The position numbers were made by a program, and so were the translations under genes. Of a stretch of DNA of 64,000 bases, positions 36,262 through 46,276 are shown one piece after another. Position 1 is the first letter of the stretch; each line of letters starts with the position of its first letter. Origin of the DNA: Bacteroidota bacterium. Lineage in GTDB: Bacteria > Bacteroidota > Bacteroidia > Flavobacteriales_E > Vicingaceae. The notes under the pieces were generated by a model, which saw nothing but the letters and a program-made list of their open reading frames with translations, searched no databases and was not told where the DNA came from. The stretch covers positions 62,001-126,000 of the forward strand of contig JACPDX010000027.1 of assembly GCA_016183805.1 (NCBI GenBank), given 5' to 3'.

Positions 36262-36603
36262 ATGCAAGAAGAAATAACGCCTTGTCCGCAATGTAAATCC
36301 CCTTATGGATATCCAACCGATAACAATTTGTATGCTTGTCCGGAATGTGGTTTTGAGTGGAGTCCCGAAGAATTAGCAGCTGAATATGCGTTGGTAGTGA
36401 AAGATGCTAACGGCAACATTTTAAAAGATGGTGATGATGTATCCATAATTAAAGATTTACCGGTAAAAGGATTTCCGAAATCAATAAAAGTAGGGACAAA
36501 AGTAAAAAACATCCGATTGGTTGAAGGCGACCACAACATCGATTGCAAAGTTGATGGTTTTGGTGCTATGGCTCTAAAATCGGAGTTTGTAAAAAAAGTC
36601 TAG
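36262..36603 (+). CDS. PhnA/YjdM-like zinc-ribbon protein
   Basis: 113 aa; [51 protein letters not shown]. Confidence 0.92.
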   Translation: MQEEITPCPQCKSPYGYPTDNNLYACPECGFEWSPEELAAEYALVVKDANGNILKDGDDVSIIKDLPVKGFPKSIKVGTKVKNIRLVEGDHNIDCKVDGFGAMALKSEFVKKV

Positions 36604-36618
36604 GATTTTTAAACAACC

Positions 36619-37554
36619 GTGAAATCTATCATATCTTCCAAACCTTACAACGATTACTCTACGTTTATCAAAAATAAATTTGGCGAACGAGTACAAAAAA
36701 TTTCGTTAGATACCGGTTTTACTTGTCCAAATCGAGATGGAACAAAAGGAGTTGGAGGTTGTACCTATTGCAACAACAACACGTTTAATCCTTATTATTG
36801 CAAGCCGAGCAAAAGCATAACCCAACAATTGGACGAAGGAATTGGTTTCTTTTCTAAGAAATACCAAACTTGGCAATATTTAGCTTATTTTCAGGCTTAT
36901 ACCAATACGTATGCTGATATTGAATTGGTAAAAGAATTGTATTTAGAAGCCATCAATCATCCAAAAATTATTGGTTTGGTGATTGGCACTCGTCCCGATT
37001 GCATCAATGCCGAATTGATTGATTTTTTATCCGATTTGGCAACCAAACATTACATTGCTTTGGAGTTTGGTGTGGAAAGCACCATCAACCGAACACTTGA
37101 TTTTATTAACCGTTGCCATACGTTTGAAGAAACCATTGCTGCATACGAATTAGCCAAAAACAAAGGGCTGCACTTGGGAGCTCACCTCATTATTGGGTTA
37201 CCGGGAGAGAGTAGAGAAGAAATGCTCAACCATGCTGTTAAACTCTCCAAATTGCCCATCAACACCCTTAAAATACATCAATTGCAAGTGGTAAAACATA
37301 CCATGATGGCTCAACAACTCAAAACAGAACCAAGTTTGTTTAATCTTTTTGAGTTGGATGATTATATTGAATTTATTTGTGAATTTGTAGCCTTACTTCG
37401 ACCTGATATTATTATTGAACGATTTATAAGTGAATCGCCACCACACTTACTTATAGCCCCAAAATGGAATGGGTTGAAAAATTTCGAAATTGTTGCCAAA
37501 ATTGAAAAACGAATGGCAGAAAGAAATTTGTGGCAAGGGAAGAATTACCTGTAA
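36619..37554 (+). CDS. Radical SAM protein, YhcC/TIGR01212 type
   Basis: 311 aa; starts GTG; TGFTCPNRDGTKGVGGCTYCNN, YFQAYTNTYA, LEFGVEST, GAHLIIGLPGE. Confidence 0.9.
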   Translation: MKSIISSKPYNDYSTFIKNKFGERVQKISLDTGFTCPNRDGTKGVGGCTYCNNNTFNPYYCKPSKSITQQLDEGIGFFSKKYQTWQYLAYFQAYTNTYADIELVKELYLEAINHPKIIGLVIGTRPDCINAELIDFLSDLATKHYIALEFGVESTINRTLDFINRCHTFEETIAAYELAKNKGLHLGAHLIIGLPGESREEMLNHAVKLSKLPINTLKIHQLQVVKHTMMAQQLKTEPSLFNLFELDDYIEFICEFVALLRPDIIIERFISESPPHLLIAPKWNGLKNFEIVAKIEKRMAERNLWQGKNYL

Positions 37555-37635
37555 ATATACTCACTACAAATTAGCCAGTAGGTAAACTTAGCAGCTTATT
37601 ATCTCGAATTAAAACAGAGCAATTAACGATAGGAA

Positions 37636-38814
37636 CTAAGCAAACTCTGCTTCGGTTTCTTTCATGTATTGTGCGTATGTTTTTTTACGATCGGCTTCCC
37701 ATTGGTAACGTCCAAACATTTTTTCGGTAATGCCTTTACCAAAATATTTTTCGAACATACGGTGTAAAACAATGTCGTATTTACGGTGGAAATTTACCCA
37801 ACAACCATTACAGTTATGTTGATAATGCTTTTGAGTTTTTTTTGTTTCTTCGCTGTTGATGATTTCATCTAACGAGTTATTGAAAATATTTCCAATTTTT
37901 ACATCCAAGTTTTGGCAAAGTGGCACATCGCCGTTTGGTAAAATACAAAGTGAATCGATAATAGAGTTACAACTCATTTGTAAATCGCCTTTACGCCACT
38001 CGTCGTACAACACTAAAAAGTCGTAATTTTCTTTAAATTCCTTGATAATTGCTGGGATTTTTTCTTTAAAATTATCGTCTTTTAACTCTGTAGAAATTTC
38101 TCGGTGTGTTTCTACAATAACTTCATTATCGCCATCTACATAATTAGGAACATGTTTTTCGGCAGTTTTAGAAGCAATTCCTGTTTCGTGTGCTTTGTCT
38201 TCGGTATCAAAAAAGCTCATGTCGTTATAAACTCCAACTCGCATATCTACTCCTTCACGTTTACATACTTCGGCAACATGTCGCATGTCGTTAAAGTTGT
38301 TGTAAGGCGATAAAGTAAACATGGTAGAAATTGGTACCACCTCTTTTAAGGCTTGTATCACTTGTATTACTTTGTCGTAGCCATCTTTACCGCGCATGTG
38401 CAAATAAGCATCTTTATCTCCATCTAACGAAATGTACAAACGTTTTGGTGGAAATTTTTTTACCGCTTCAATTAAACTATCAGGTTTTAAACAGTTTGAA
38501 AGCAAATCGAAATTGGGATGATTTTTTGAAAACCATTCCATTATTTCCAGTGCTTCGGGGTGTAACATAAACTCGCCACCTTCCAAACCAATGGCAGTAT
38601 CTTTCGACACCGCTTTGCTTTTCATTATTTCTTTAATTTTTTCGAACGACAAGTATTTTACCGGACGTTTTGCCCAAATTAAACAATGTTTACAACGCGA
38701 ATCGCACAAATCGGTGGCGTATATCATTAATGTAGCCAACTTTCGTGGACCAATATTGGATTTGTTGTTTACAAATTTCTTTGCTCTGCTTACGTAATCT
38801 TTTACTCCGTACAT
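37636..38814 (-). CDS. Radical SAM/SPASM-domain protein
   Basis: 392 aa; CDSRCKHC; C-terminal CILPNGDVPLCQN ... CNGCW. Confidence 0.88.
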   Translation of the reverse strand: MYGVKDYVSRAKKFVNNKSNIGPRKLATLMIYATDLCDSRCKHCLIWAKRPVKYLSFEKIKEIMKSKAVSKDTAIGLEGGEFMLHPEALEIMEWFSKNHPNFDLLSNCLKPDSLIEAVKKFPPKRLYISLDGDKDAYLHMRGKDGYDKVIQVIQALKEVVPISTMFTLSPYNNFNDMRHVAEVCKREGVDMRVGVYNDMSFFDTEDKAHETGIASKTAEKHVPNYVDGDNEVIVETHREISTELKDDNFKEKIPAIIKEFKENYDFLVLYDEWRKGDLQMSCNSIIDSLCILPNGDVPLCQNLDVKIGNIFNNSLDEIINSEETKKTQKHYQHNCNGCWVNFHRKYDIVLHRMFEKYFGKGITEKMFGRYQWEADRKKTYAQYMKETEAEFA

Positions 38815-38879
38815 ACTTTTATTAAAGATAAGTTACAAAGTTAATTAAAAAAGGTATAACAAACTTTTTCAAAAGTTAG

Positions 38880-38893
38880 ATGATTTGTATCAT
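38880..38893. promoter_or_regulatory. FNR/CRP-like palindrome ATGATttgtATCAT
   Basis: Perfect 5+4+5 palindrome with TGAT-N4-ATCA core, 66 bp upstream of the 38814 start (minus strand). Confidence 0.45.
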
Positions 38894-38983
38894 ATAGACG
38901 TGATGATGTTTTTTGGTTATATTTGGGGATAAATAATCTGCAGATTGTTTTAGGAAAATTCAAGTTTTTGACAATTAAATACA

Positions 38984-40684
38984 ATGAGTGAGATTCACGT
39001 AAAGCATATAAAAGCTCATATCGAAAAAACCTTCAATAATTTGATTGACTTAAGTGATATTAAGGCTAAAGGTGATAATATTGACAATTTTTTCCTAACA
39101 CGAGCATTAGCGGCGTATTCTATACAACATCATACACAAATCTCAACGGTTATTGCTGCGGAATCAGTCGTGGATGGAAGTGGAGATAACGGAATAGATG
39201 CAGTTTATTATGATATTCATACTAAATGTTTATTTCTTGTACAATCTAAATGGATTCATAGTGGCAAAGGTGAACCAGATAATGGAGAAGTTAAAAAGTT
39301 CATAAGTGGAATAAAAGATTTATTGAATTTTAAATTTGATAGATTTAATGAAAAGGTTAGAAAGAAAGAAATAATAATACAAAATGCAGTATGTGACCCG
39401 AAAACTAAATATCAAATAATTTTAACTTATACTGGAATTAACAATTTAGCTGAGCCATCTAGGAGAGATTTTAATGATTTATTAGATGAACTTAATGACG
39501 CAAGCGAACTTGTTCATCTTTCTGTTTTTAATCAAACTAGAATACATTCATCCCTAATTAATACAACCGAAAATAGTCAGCCTATCGACCAAACTATTCA
39601 ATTAAAATATTATGGTAAAGTTACGGAACCTTATAATGGGTATTATGGACAAGTAAATGGTGTTGAGATTTATGGTTGGTGGGATAAATATCGTAAAAGG
39701 TTATTTGCAAAAAATATTAGAGGAGTTTTAGGAGACACGGATGTTAATAAAGATATTACAAAAACACTAGAGGAAAATCCCGAGCATTTTTGGTTTTATA
39801 ATAACGGAATAACTCTAGTTGCAGATTCTGTCGAGAAAAATATGGTTGGTGGTGCATCTACAGAATTTGGACAATTTTGTTGTGAAAATATCAGCATTGT
39901 AAATGGTGCACAAACTGTAAGTTCAATAGGGAGATTTGGAGAAGAAGACATATCTAAACTTGATAAAGTTTTTGTGCCAGTGCGAATCATTCAATTAAAA
40001 GGAGCTGACGAAAATTTTGGTCAAAAAATTACTAAAGCAAATAACACTCAAAATAGAGTTAAAAATAGAGACTTTGTAACATTTGACATCGAACAAACTA
40101 GAATAAGAGAAGAACTATCAATTGATGGCATTGACTATAGAATAAGTCGTGGAGAATATGAAAAAAACGATCAAATATCATTTGACTTAGTAGAAAGTAC
40201 GACGGCTCTCTCTTGTTCCTCAGATGATATTTCAATAGTGGTTCAATTAAAGAGAGAAATAGGTATATTATGGGATGATTTGGAAAATGTACCGTATAAA
40301 AAATTATTCAATCCTTCAGTTACTGGTCGTTATGTTTATAATTGCGTTCGCACTCAAAGAATATTAGAACAAGCAATAAAGAACAAGGAAAAGTCTGTAG
40401 TTTCTGGGAGAGATAAAAGTATAATAATTCACGGAAACAGAATTATCTCATTATTAGTATACAAAACAATAAACACACAAAAATATCGTATCGAAAAATT
40501 TGATTTTGACAAGCCAAGTTTAATGGGGTCTATGGAATCTAAAGTTGATATAATTTTCGACCTTTTAAAAAAGATTATTGATTCTGATTACGACAAAGCA
40601 ATAATTGTAACACTATTTAAAAACAAAACCAAATGTCAAGATATAGTGGAAAAAATAACTGTTGCTAACAATCGCTATAGTTAA
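38984..40684 (+). CDS. AIPR-family protein (abortive infection/phage resistance family) with N-terminal nuclease-like motif
   Basis: 566 aa; DGSGDNGIDAVYYDIHTKCLFLVQSKW, EHFWFYNNGITLVAD, SIVNGAQTVSSI. Confidence 0.85.
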   Translation: MSEIHVKHIKAHIEKTFNNLIDLSDIKAKGDNIDNFFLTRALAAYSIQHHTQISTVIAAESVVDGSGDNGIDAVYYDIHTKCLFLVQSKWIHSGKGEPDNGEVKKFISGIKDLLNFKFDRFNEKVRKKEIIIQNAVCDPKTKYQIILTYTGINNLAEPSRRDFNDLLDELNDASELVHLSVFNQTRIHSSLINTTENSQPIDQTIQLKYYGKVTEPYNGYYGQVNGVEIYGWWDKYRKRLFAKNIRGVLGDTDVNKDITKTLEENPEHFWFYNNGITLVADSVEKNMVGGASTEFGQFCCENISIVNGAQTVSSIGRFGEEDISKLDKVFVPVRIIQLKGADENFGQKITKANNTQNRVKNRDFVTFDIEQTRIREELSIDGIDYRISRGEYEKNDQISFDLVESTTALSCSSDDISIVVQLKREIGILWDDLENVPYKKLFNPSVTGRYVYNCVRTQRILEQAIKNKEKSVVSGRDKSIIIHGNRIISLLVYKTINTQKYRIEKFDFDKPSLMGSMESKVDIIFDLLKKIIDSDYDKAIIVTLFKNKTKCQDIVEKITVANNRYS

Positions 40685-40754
40685 TTCGGGACTGGTGCTT
40701 AAGCTATCCCCAACTTGGGTGTATTTGTAATACATTCGAACAATAAATAACAGA

Positions 40755-40773
40755 TTCCGAGTCAAGCTCGGAA
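40755..40773. repeat. REP-like palindrome ttccgagtcaagctcggaa
   Basis: 7-bp stem, 5-nt loop, followed by tgacgg; lies between convergent genes. Confidence 0.7.
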
Positions 40774-40788
40774 TGACGGTAAAAGATA

Positions 40789-43700
40789 TTAACAAGGAAT
40801 CTCAATCTTAAACGTAGTACCTTTATTAGAAGTAGTAAAATCAATGGTTCCGTTTAAGTTTTCTACAATATTTTTTACCATTGCCAAGCCTAATCCCATA
40901 CCGGTGGTTTTGGTGGTAAAGTTGGGCGTAAATATTTTTTCTTGCAATTCTTTGGGTATGCCACCGCCATTGTCGGTTATGGTAATAATGTAATTATTTT
41001 TTTTACAACCGGCAACAACTTCAATTTTGTCTTTTTGGTTTTCCGGAATGGCTTGTATGGCATTTTTAATCAGGTTCGAAAACAATCGGTTCAGTTGGTC
41101 TTTGTCGGCAAACAACACCGCTTCTTTTTCGCAAAGGTTTTCAAATACAATTTCTACCTGTTCTTTTTTATACAAGTCGATGGTAGTTTCTAAAATTTCT
41201 ATTAAATTAAGCTGTTGTTCGTTGGCTGTGGGCATTTTAGCAAAACTCGAAAATTCGTTGGCAATGTTGGTCAACGTATCTATTTGTTCTACCAAAGTTT
41301 TGGCTGTTCGTTTTATACGTTCGGGCAAGTCGGTTGGATTGTCGTCAATAGAACGTTCTAAGTGTTGTATGCTCAACTTCATGGGTGTAAGTGGGTTTTT
41401 AATTTCGTGAGCCACTTGTTTTGCCATTTCCCGCCAGGCACTTTCTCGTTCCGATTGAGCCAACAGCTTGGCACTTTTTTCCAATTCCAACACTTTTTGG
41501 TTGTACTCTTTTACCAGCGAACCAATTTCGTCGTTCGATTTCCAATCGATGAATTCGTTTGATTTTCCCAACTGCAACGCCCGTATTTTGTCTTTAATTA
41601 ATCGTACGGGTTCCGAAATGTAGTTGGCAAATGAAATGGCAATAAATATGGACACCAAAAACAGTAACGCATAAATATTAATAAGTGCAGTAAAAAATTG
41701 CGACAATTCATTTTCCAATTGGTTTTGTTTAGCAAAATAGGGCAAGTTGAGGTAGGCAATTACTTTGTTTTCGTTATTTCTAAACGGAACGTATGCCGAC
41801 AAATAATTCATTTTACCGATATTTTCTTCGTGAATAAACGACGATTTTTTATGTTGTTTTAAATGGTGAAAAGCATACGGATTCATTCGTTTGCTAATTA
41901 AACCACGCTCAATAATTTCAGGGCGTGAGGTAGCAATTAATTGCCCGTTTGTACCGTATAAATTAATATCGGCATAAAAGATATTCGAATATTTAACCAA
42001 TTGATTGGTTACAAAATCGGGATTGATGTCATCTAAGGTGTTTTTTTCCGCCAATTCATTATTTAATTCTGCTATTACAGATTGCACTTTTTCCTGTAAG
42101 TTGTGGGTGTTTTTATCATCATATTGTTTTTCAATGTAATATGAGGTTCCTAACCCAAATAATACAAACGATAAAAAGGTAGAAACAATAATAAACAATT
42201 GAATTTTTGTACTGAAATCGGTAAATGCAATTCGCCAATGAAAGGGTTCGATGTTGAACAACAATCCAACAATTAAAATAAAAAGGCTGCAACAAATAAA
42301 GAAATAGGAGAATGTGGTTATGTAATTAAAATTGGTTTTTTGAACGGCACTCAATACCATTACTGTATTTTTATCGCTCTGATAATACAGGTTCTGGTAA
42401 TTGTTGGAAGACTGTGTATAAAAGCCGTTTTCGTTAAAATGGAAGTTTTTTTCTAACTCTAAATTATAATTGCAATCGCCATTTTGGTTGACGAGCTTAT
42501 TTTTTTTGTATTTGGCAAACGAATATTTGTTTAAGGATGTCGAAACTCCAATCTCTTTTTCGTTGAGTAAAAGTTCAGGATAACCTTCGTTGTTCGATAA
42601 AATTTTTGGCAACATTTCGATATACAATGTTGCATTTGACAAAGTAGTATCAGTAGGTTTTATAGCAATGTTGCCCAAATAACTCCCAATACCTTCTTCG
42701 TTATACAAAAATTGAATGTTGTCGTTAAAATGATTTCTCGAAACCGACTCACGTTCTGCTTTTTCGGTAAAAAACTCCGTACAACTTACTTCTTTGTTTT
42801 CGGGCTGAACCACCAGTGTATCCTCAGGTAAACATAAAAACAAAAACACATCATACTTGTTCCAATATCCCGTAAAATATTTCTCCAACAGAAAAGCATC
42901 CAACTCATCTTTTTCGTCCCAATAGCTAGAACTATGATTGGCTAAAAGTGTATCTTTTTCAATTTTATTTTTTAAATCAGCAAACAAATATTCGGTTACG
43001 GGATCGGCTTCTTTAGCTAATTTTTTAATTAAAAATTCTTGATTGACTTGCTCTTTTTGTTTCGAAAATTGCACAAAACCAACCGTTATAGTTCCGGCAA
43101 TTAATATCACCAATAAAATACTTTGATAAAATTTGGTTTTAGTAGAATTGCCAATGGCAAAAATAAGAATGGCAACAAGCATCCACGATGCTATTTTCCA
43201 GTTGACCTCAAAAACCAAATGTGCTATTAAAATAGCCCCCAAAACAAAAACCCAAAAAAGAGTAAGTAATTGATTTTGTTTTAGTGATGCAGAATAATAA
43301 TCATTAACAATCGATTTAATTAAAACTGCTAAACAAGTGTATAAAACAATAACAATAAGAATTCCGATAAAACTATAAGCGGATAAATCGAGTAAATTAT
43401 TTACGTCAAAATTAATGTTCGAGTTAATAATAAGTCCGGCAAACCAATTGGTAAAAACAACATTTAATACGGCAACAACAACCATCGAAACAATGGCTTT
43501 TAACAACAATTGTTGTGAATTGGTTTTGATTCGTTTTACCCATAAAATGGTTAAAACTAGTATTGTTAACGCTACAATTAAAAAATGCCCAAGCGAAGGT
43601 AATACAGCAGAGTGTCCAAAAATAGTCGGACTAAATATTTTTTGGTAATAAATATTTTCCGGGATGGAAAAAACCGTCGAAAAAAGATAGAAAATAAAAA

Positions 43701-44406
43701 CCGTTCCGATACTTATTAAAGAGGCATGTTTTTTATATTTTTTATGTTGTTTTAGTCGTTGGTAAACAAACAAAATCAGTAATATAAATCCTAAAAAATA
43801 GCTTGCAATAGAAATCCAATCGCTTGATTGATAGTTGCTACCGTTAATTTTCATCGAAAATAAAAAATTTCCTTGTGCATCGTAAACGGATGGTTTTTTA
43901 CCCGACTCTTTTAATGAGATTTGAACATCGTCAGAAATACCAAAACTTGGATGCAAGCTCGATTTTAAATAGGTGTTTTGAATAGAATATTCATTTTTGA
44001 TAAGAATCAACCCTAAAAAAAGACGGGTACCTTTTTCCCGTTTTTGGTAATGATAAAAACCGTCTTTTAAAAAAAGAACACCTTGGTTTTTTTTAAACTC
44101 GTTATTACTTTCGAACGAGATGGTGGAGTTGCTCCAAAGCTTTAGTTGACTATTTTCGAACACATAAAAGCTTAGTCCGTCTAATGTTTCGTCATGGATA
44201 ATTTGAGTAAATAAGCTGTCAATATTAGTTGAATGGATTAAATCGTCGAGATGAGCAGCAACTACTTGCTCTTTTACATTCAGCTTTTTATTAAATACAG
44301 CCTGAAGATTGGTTTTTTGAGTAATTAAAGATTCTAATGGAATAAGCAGAATGAGTATTAACCCGAAGATTAAAAATAAATACTTTTTATTTTTAGATAA
44401 ATTCAT
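40789..44406 (-). CDS. Large membrane sensor histidine kinase (HAMP, HisKA, HATPase)
   Basis: 1205 aa; multiple TM segments, QVAHEIKNPLTPMKLSIQHLERS, NLIKNAIQAIPENQ, ITDNGGGIPKELQEKIFTPNFTTKTTGMGLGLAMVKNIV. Confidence 0.92.
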   Translation of the reverse strand: MNLSKNKKYLFLIFGLILILLIPLESLITQKTNLQAVFNKKLNVKEQVVAAHLDDLIHSTNIDSLFTQIIHDETLDGLSFYVFENSQLKLWSNSTISFESNNEFKKNQGVLFLKDGFYHYQKREKGTRLFLGLILIKNEYSIQNTYLKSSLHPSFGISDDVQISLKESGKKPSVYDAQGNFLFSMKINGSNYQSSDWISIASYFLGFILLILFVYQRLKQHKKYKKHASLISIGTVFIFYLFSTVFSIPENIYYQKIFSPTIFGHSAVLPSLGHFLIVALTILVLTILWVKRIKTNSQQLLLKAIVSMVVVAVLNVVFTNWFAGLIINSNINFDVNNLLDLSAYSFIGILIVIVLYTCLAVLIKSIVNDYYSASLKQNQLLTLFWVFVLGAILIAHLVFEVNWKIASWMLVAILIFAIGNSTKTKFYQSILLVILIAGTITVGFVQFSKQKEQVNQEFLIKKLAKEADPVTEYLFADLKNKIEKDTLLANHSSSYWDEKDELDAFLLEKYFTGYWNKYDVFLFLCLPEDTLVVQPENKEVSCTEFFTEKAERESVSRNHFNDNIQFLYNEEGIGSYLGNIAIKPTDTTLSNATLYIEMLPKILSNNEGYPELLLNEKEIGVSTSLNKYSFAKYKKNKLVNQNGDCNYNLELEKNFHFNENGFYTQSSNNYQNLYYQSDKNTVMVLSAVQKTNFNYITTFSYFFICCSLFILIVGLLFNIEPFHWRIAFTDFSTKIQLFIIVSTFLSFVLFGLGTSYYIEKQYDDKNTHNLQEKVQSVIAELNNELAEKNTLDDINPDFVTNQLVKYSNIFYADINLYGTNGQLIATSRPEIIERGLISKRMNPYAFHHLKQHKKSSFIHEENIGKMNYLSAYVPFRNNENKVIAYLNLPYFAKQNQLENELSQFFTALINIYALLFLVSIFIAISFANYISEPVRLIKDKIRALQLGKSNEFIDWKSNDEIGSLVKEYNQKVLELEKSAKLLAQSERESAWREMAKQVAHEIKNPLTPMKLSIQHLERSIDDNPTDLPERIKRTAKTLVEQIDTLTNIANEFSSFAKMPTANEQQLNLIEILETTIDLYKKEQVEIVFENLCEKEAVLFADKDQLNRLFSNLIKNAIQAIPENQKDKIEVVAGCKKNNYIITITDNGGGIPKELQEKIFTPNFTTKTTGMGLGLAMVKNIVENLNGTIDFTTSNKGTTFKIEIPC

Positions 44407-44693
44407 TTATTAATCATTTTCGATATTTTTTAGCAAAGGTTACTAAATAATTTTAGTTTTCGCTCTCCACTTGTTTATAAGCGTTAAAGATACGTTTAAA
44501 ATCGCTTTGGTGTTAAAATTTATTATTTTGATTCAGCATTAGGCTAAGTTAGGAGGGACTGTTCAACCTTTCAAATCAATAAAAGAGCAAACACCAAAAG
44601 AAATGATTGCCTTTTAAACCAACGGAATCGTTTTAATCATTTTTCAAAGTTTTTAATAGAAACTGTATTCGTATTAAAAATAATTGTATTTTT

Positions 44694-44709
44694 GTAAGTG
44701 AATACTTAC
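44694..44709. promoter_or_regulatory. Palindromic operator candidate GTAAGTgaatACTTAC overlapping promoter of TetR gene
   Basis: gtaagt/acttac inverted repeat, flanked by aattgta (44682-44688) and tacaatt (44711-44717); 26 bp upstream of the TetR start. Confidence 0.6.
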
Positions 44710-44734
44710 TTACAATTATTTAAAACACTTTAAA

Positions 44735-45328
44735 ATGGCATTTAATAAATATACTGAAAGACAAATAGAAATAATGGAAGCAGCTACGCTTCGTATTGAT
44801 AAATTCGGAATACAAGAGTTAACCATTAAAAATTTATCAAATGATCTTAATTTATCCGAAGCTGCTTTGTATAGGCATTTTAAAAGTAAAAATGACATTC
44901 TTTTAGGTTTGTTGAACTACTTTATTTTTGATATGCAAAATCGAATTTCAATAATATTATGCGACAGTAACAAGACACCAACAGAAATACTTAGAGAGCT
45001 TTTTGCATCACAACTTACAACTTTTGAAAAAAAACCCGCAATAGTTAGTGTAATTTTTGCCGAAGGGATTTTTCAATTTAATAAAGAATTAAGCGAACAA
45101 GTTACAACCATGATGGAGTTGATGCAAACTAATATTGGTAATATAATTAAAAAAGGGCAAGATGAAGGTGTATTTAATAAATTATTAGGAGTATCTGCCA
45201 CAACTACGGTTGTTATGGGTAGTATGCGAATGGTGGTGTTAAAGTGGAAATTATCTGGTCATCAATCAAACTTAATTAAAGACGGACAAACGATACTAAA
45301 CGGTTTGTTAAAATTATTAGAAAAATAA
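44735..45328 (+). CDS. TetR/AcrR family transcriptional regulator
   Basis: 197 aa; IEIMEAATLRIDKFGIQELTIKNLSNDLNLSEAALYRHFKSKNDIL. Confidence 0.93.
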   Translation: MAFNKYTERQIEIMEAATLRIDKFGIQELTIKNLSNDLNLSEAALYRHFKSKNDILLGLLNYFIFDMQNRISIILCDSNKTPTEILRELFASQLTTFEKKPAIVSVIFAEGIFQFNKELSEQVTTMMELMQTNIGNIIKKGQDEGVFNKLLGVSATTTVVMGSMRMVVLKWKLSGHQSNLIKDGQTILNGLLKLLEK

Positions 45329-45332
45329 CGAT

Positions 45333-45737
45333 ATGAAAACAATAATAAAATACAGTACAGTTGCAATTTTAACTGGATTTGGGTTGCTCACACTTTTTTT
45401 AAGTACATCAATAATTTTAGACTTATTTGGAATTAGAGAAAAAGAAGGCAACTTCGTGTTGTTTGTGGTTTGGGCAAACTTTATTAGCGGTTTAATATAC
45501 TTAACAGCAGTTTATGGATTTTTAAAAATGAAAAAATGGACAACATATCTCCTGTCAGGTTCATTTTTAATTCTTCTTGTTGCTTTTATATGCTTTCTGT
45601 CGTACATCAATTCGGGGGGAATACATGAAACAAAAACTATTGGAGCCATGATTTTTAGAATGGTTTTAACATTTGTTTTTGTGATATCAGCATATTTTAT
45701 AATAACTAAAAACAATTATAATAGTAATAAAATTTAA
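45333..45737 (+). CDS. Small integral membrane protein
   Basis: 134 aa; four hydrophobic segments, translationally close to the TetR gene. Confidence 0.6.
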   Translation: MKTIIKYSTVAILTGFGLLTLFLSTSIILDLFGIREKEGNFVLFVVWANFISGLIYLTAVYGFLKMKKWTTYLLSGSFLILLVAFICFLSYINSGGIHETKTIGAMIFRMVLTFVFVISAYFIITKNNYNSNKI

Positions 45738-45748
45738 AATTAATACTC

Positions 45749-46180
45749 ATGGACAAACACAGTTATAATGTTTCCCTAAAATGGGAAGAAGGAAGAAAAG
45801 GTATTGTTTCTTCGCCTGAATTACCAGTAAAAATTGAAGTAGCGACTCCACCAGAATTCGATAAAGGAGTGTTAGGGATTTGGTCTCCAGAACACCTTTA
45901 CACAGCTGCAGTATTGAGTTGTTTTATGACAACTTTTTTAGCAATTGCTGAATATTCAAAATTGGAATATAAAAGCTTTGAGTGCGATGCCGAAGGTGTT
46001 TTAGATAAAGTAGATGGTAAATTTTTAATGACCGAAGTATCACTAAAAGCTCGTTTGGTAATTGATGATGAATCTAAAAAAGAACGAGCAGAGCGAATCC
46101 TAGAAAAATCTGAAGCAGCTTGTTTAATTTCAAATTCTATAAAAACTAAAGTGAATTTAACAACAAATATTAGCTTTTAA
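45749..46180 (+). CDS. OsmC family protein
   Basis: 143 aa; PEHLYTAAVLSCFMTTFLAIAEYSKLEYKSFECDAEGVLD. Confidence 0.9.
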   Translation: MDKHSYNVSLKWEEGRKGIVSSPELPVKIEVATPPEFDKGVLGIWSPEHLYTAAVLSCFMTTFLAIAEYSKLEYKSFECDAEGVLDKVDGKFLMTEVSLKARLVIDDESKKERAERILEKSEAACLISNSIKTKVNLTTNISF

Positions 46181-46276
46181 TGATTTCAGAAATTGGTTAC
46201 AAAAAACACATCCCCTATCATTTAAAAAATAGGAAATGTATTCTCAATAATTTTTTATAAAAAAATTTGACCTATC

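Noticed and set aside
40613-40795. ORF containing VIPSLTRNLLF
   Set aside because: This peptide is the typical spurious translation of a REP-like palindrome (ttccgag-tcaag-ctcggaa) and overlaps the 3' end of the AIPR gene on the opposite strand.
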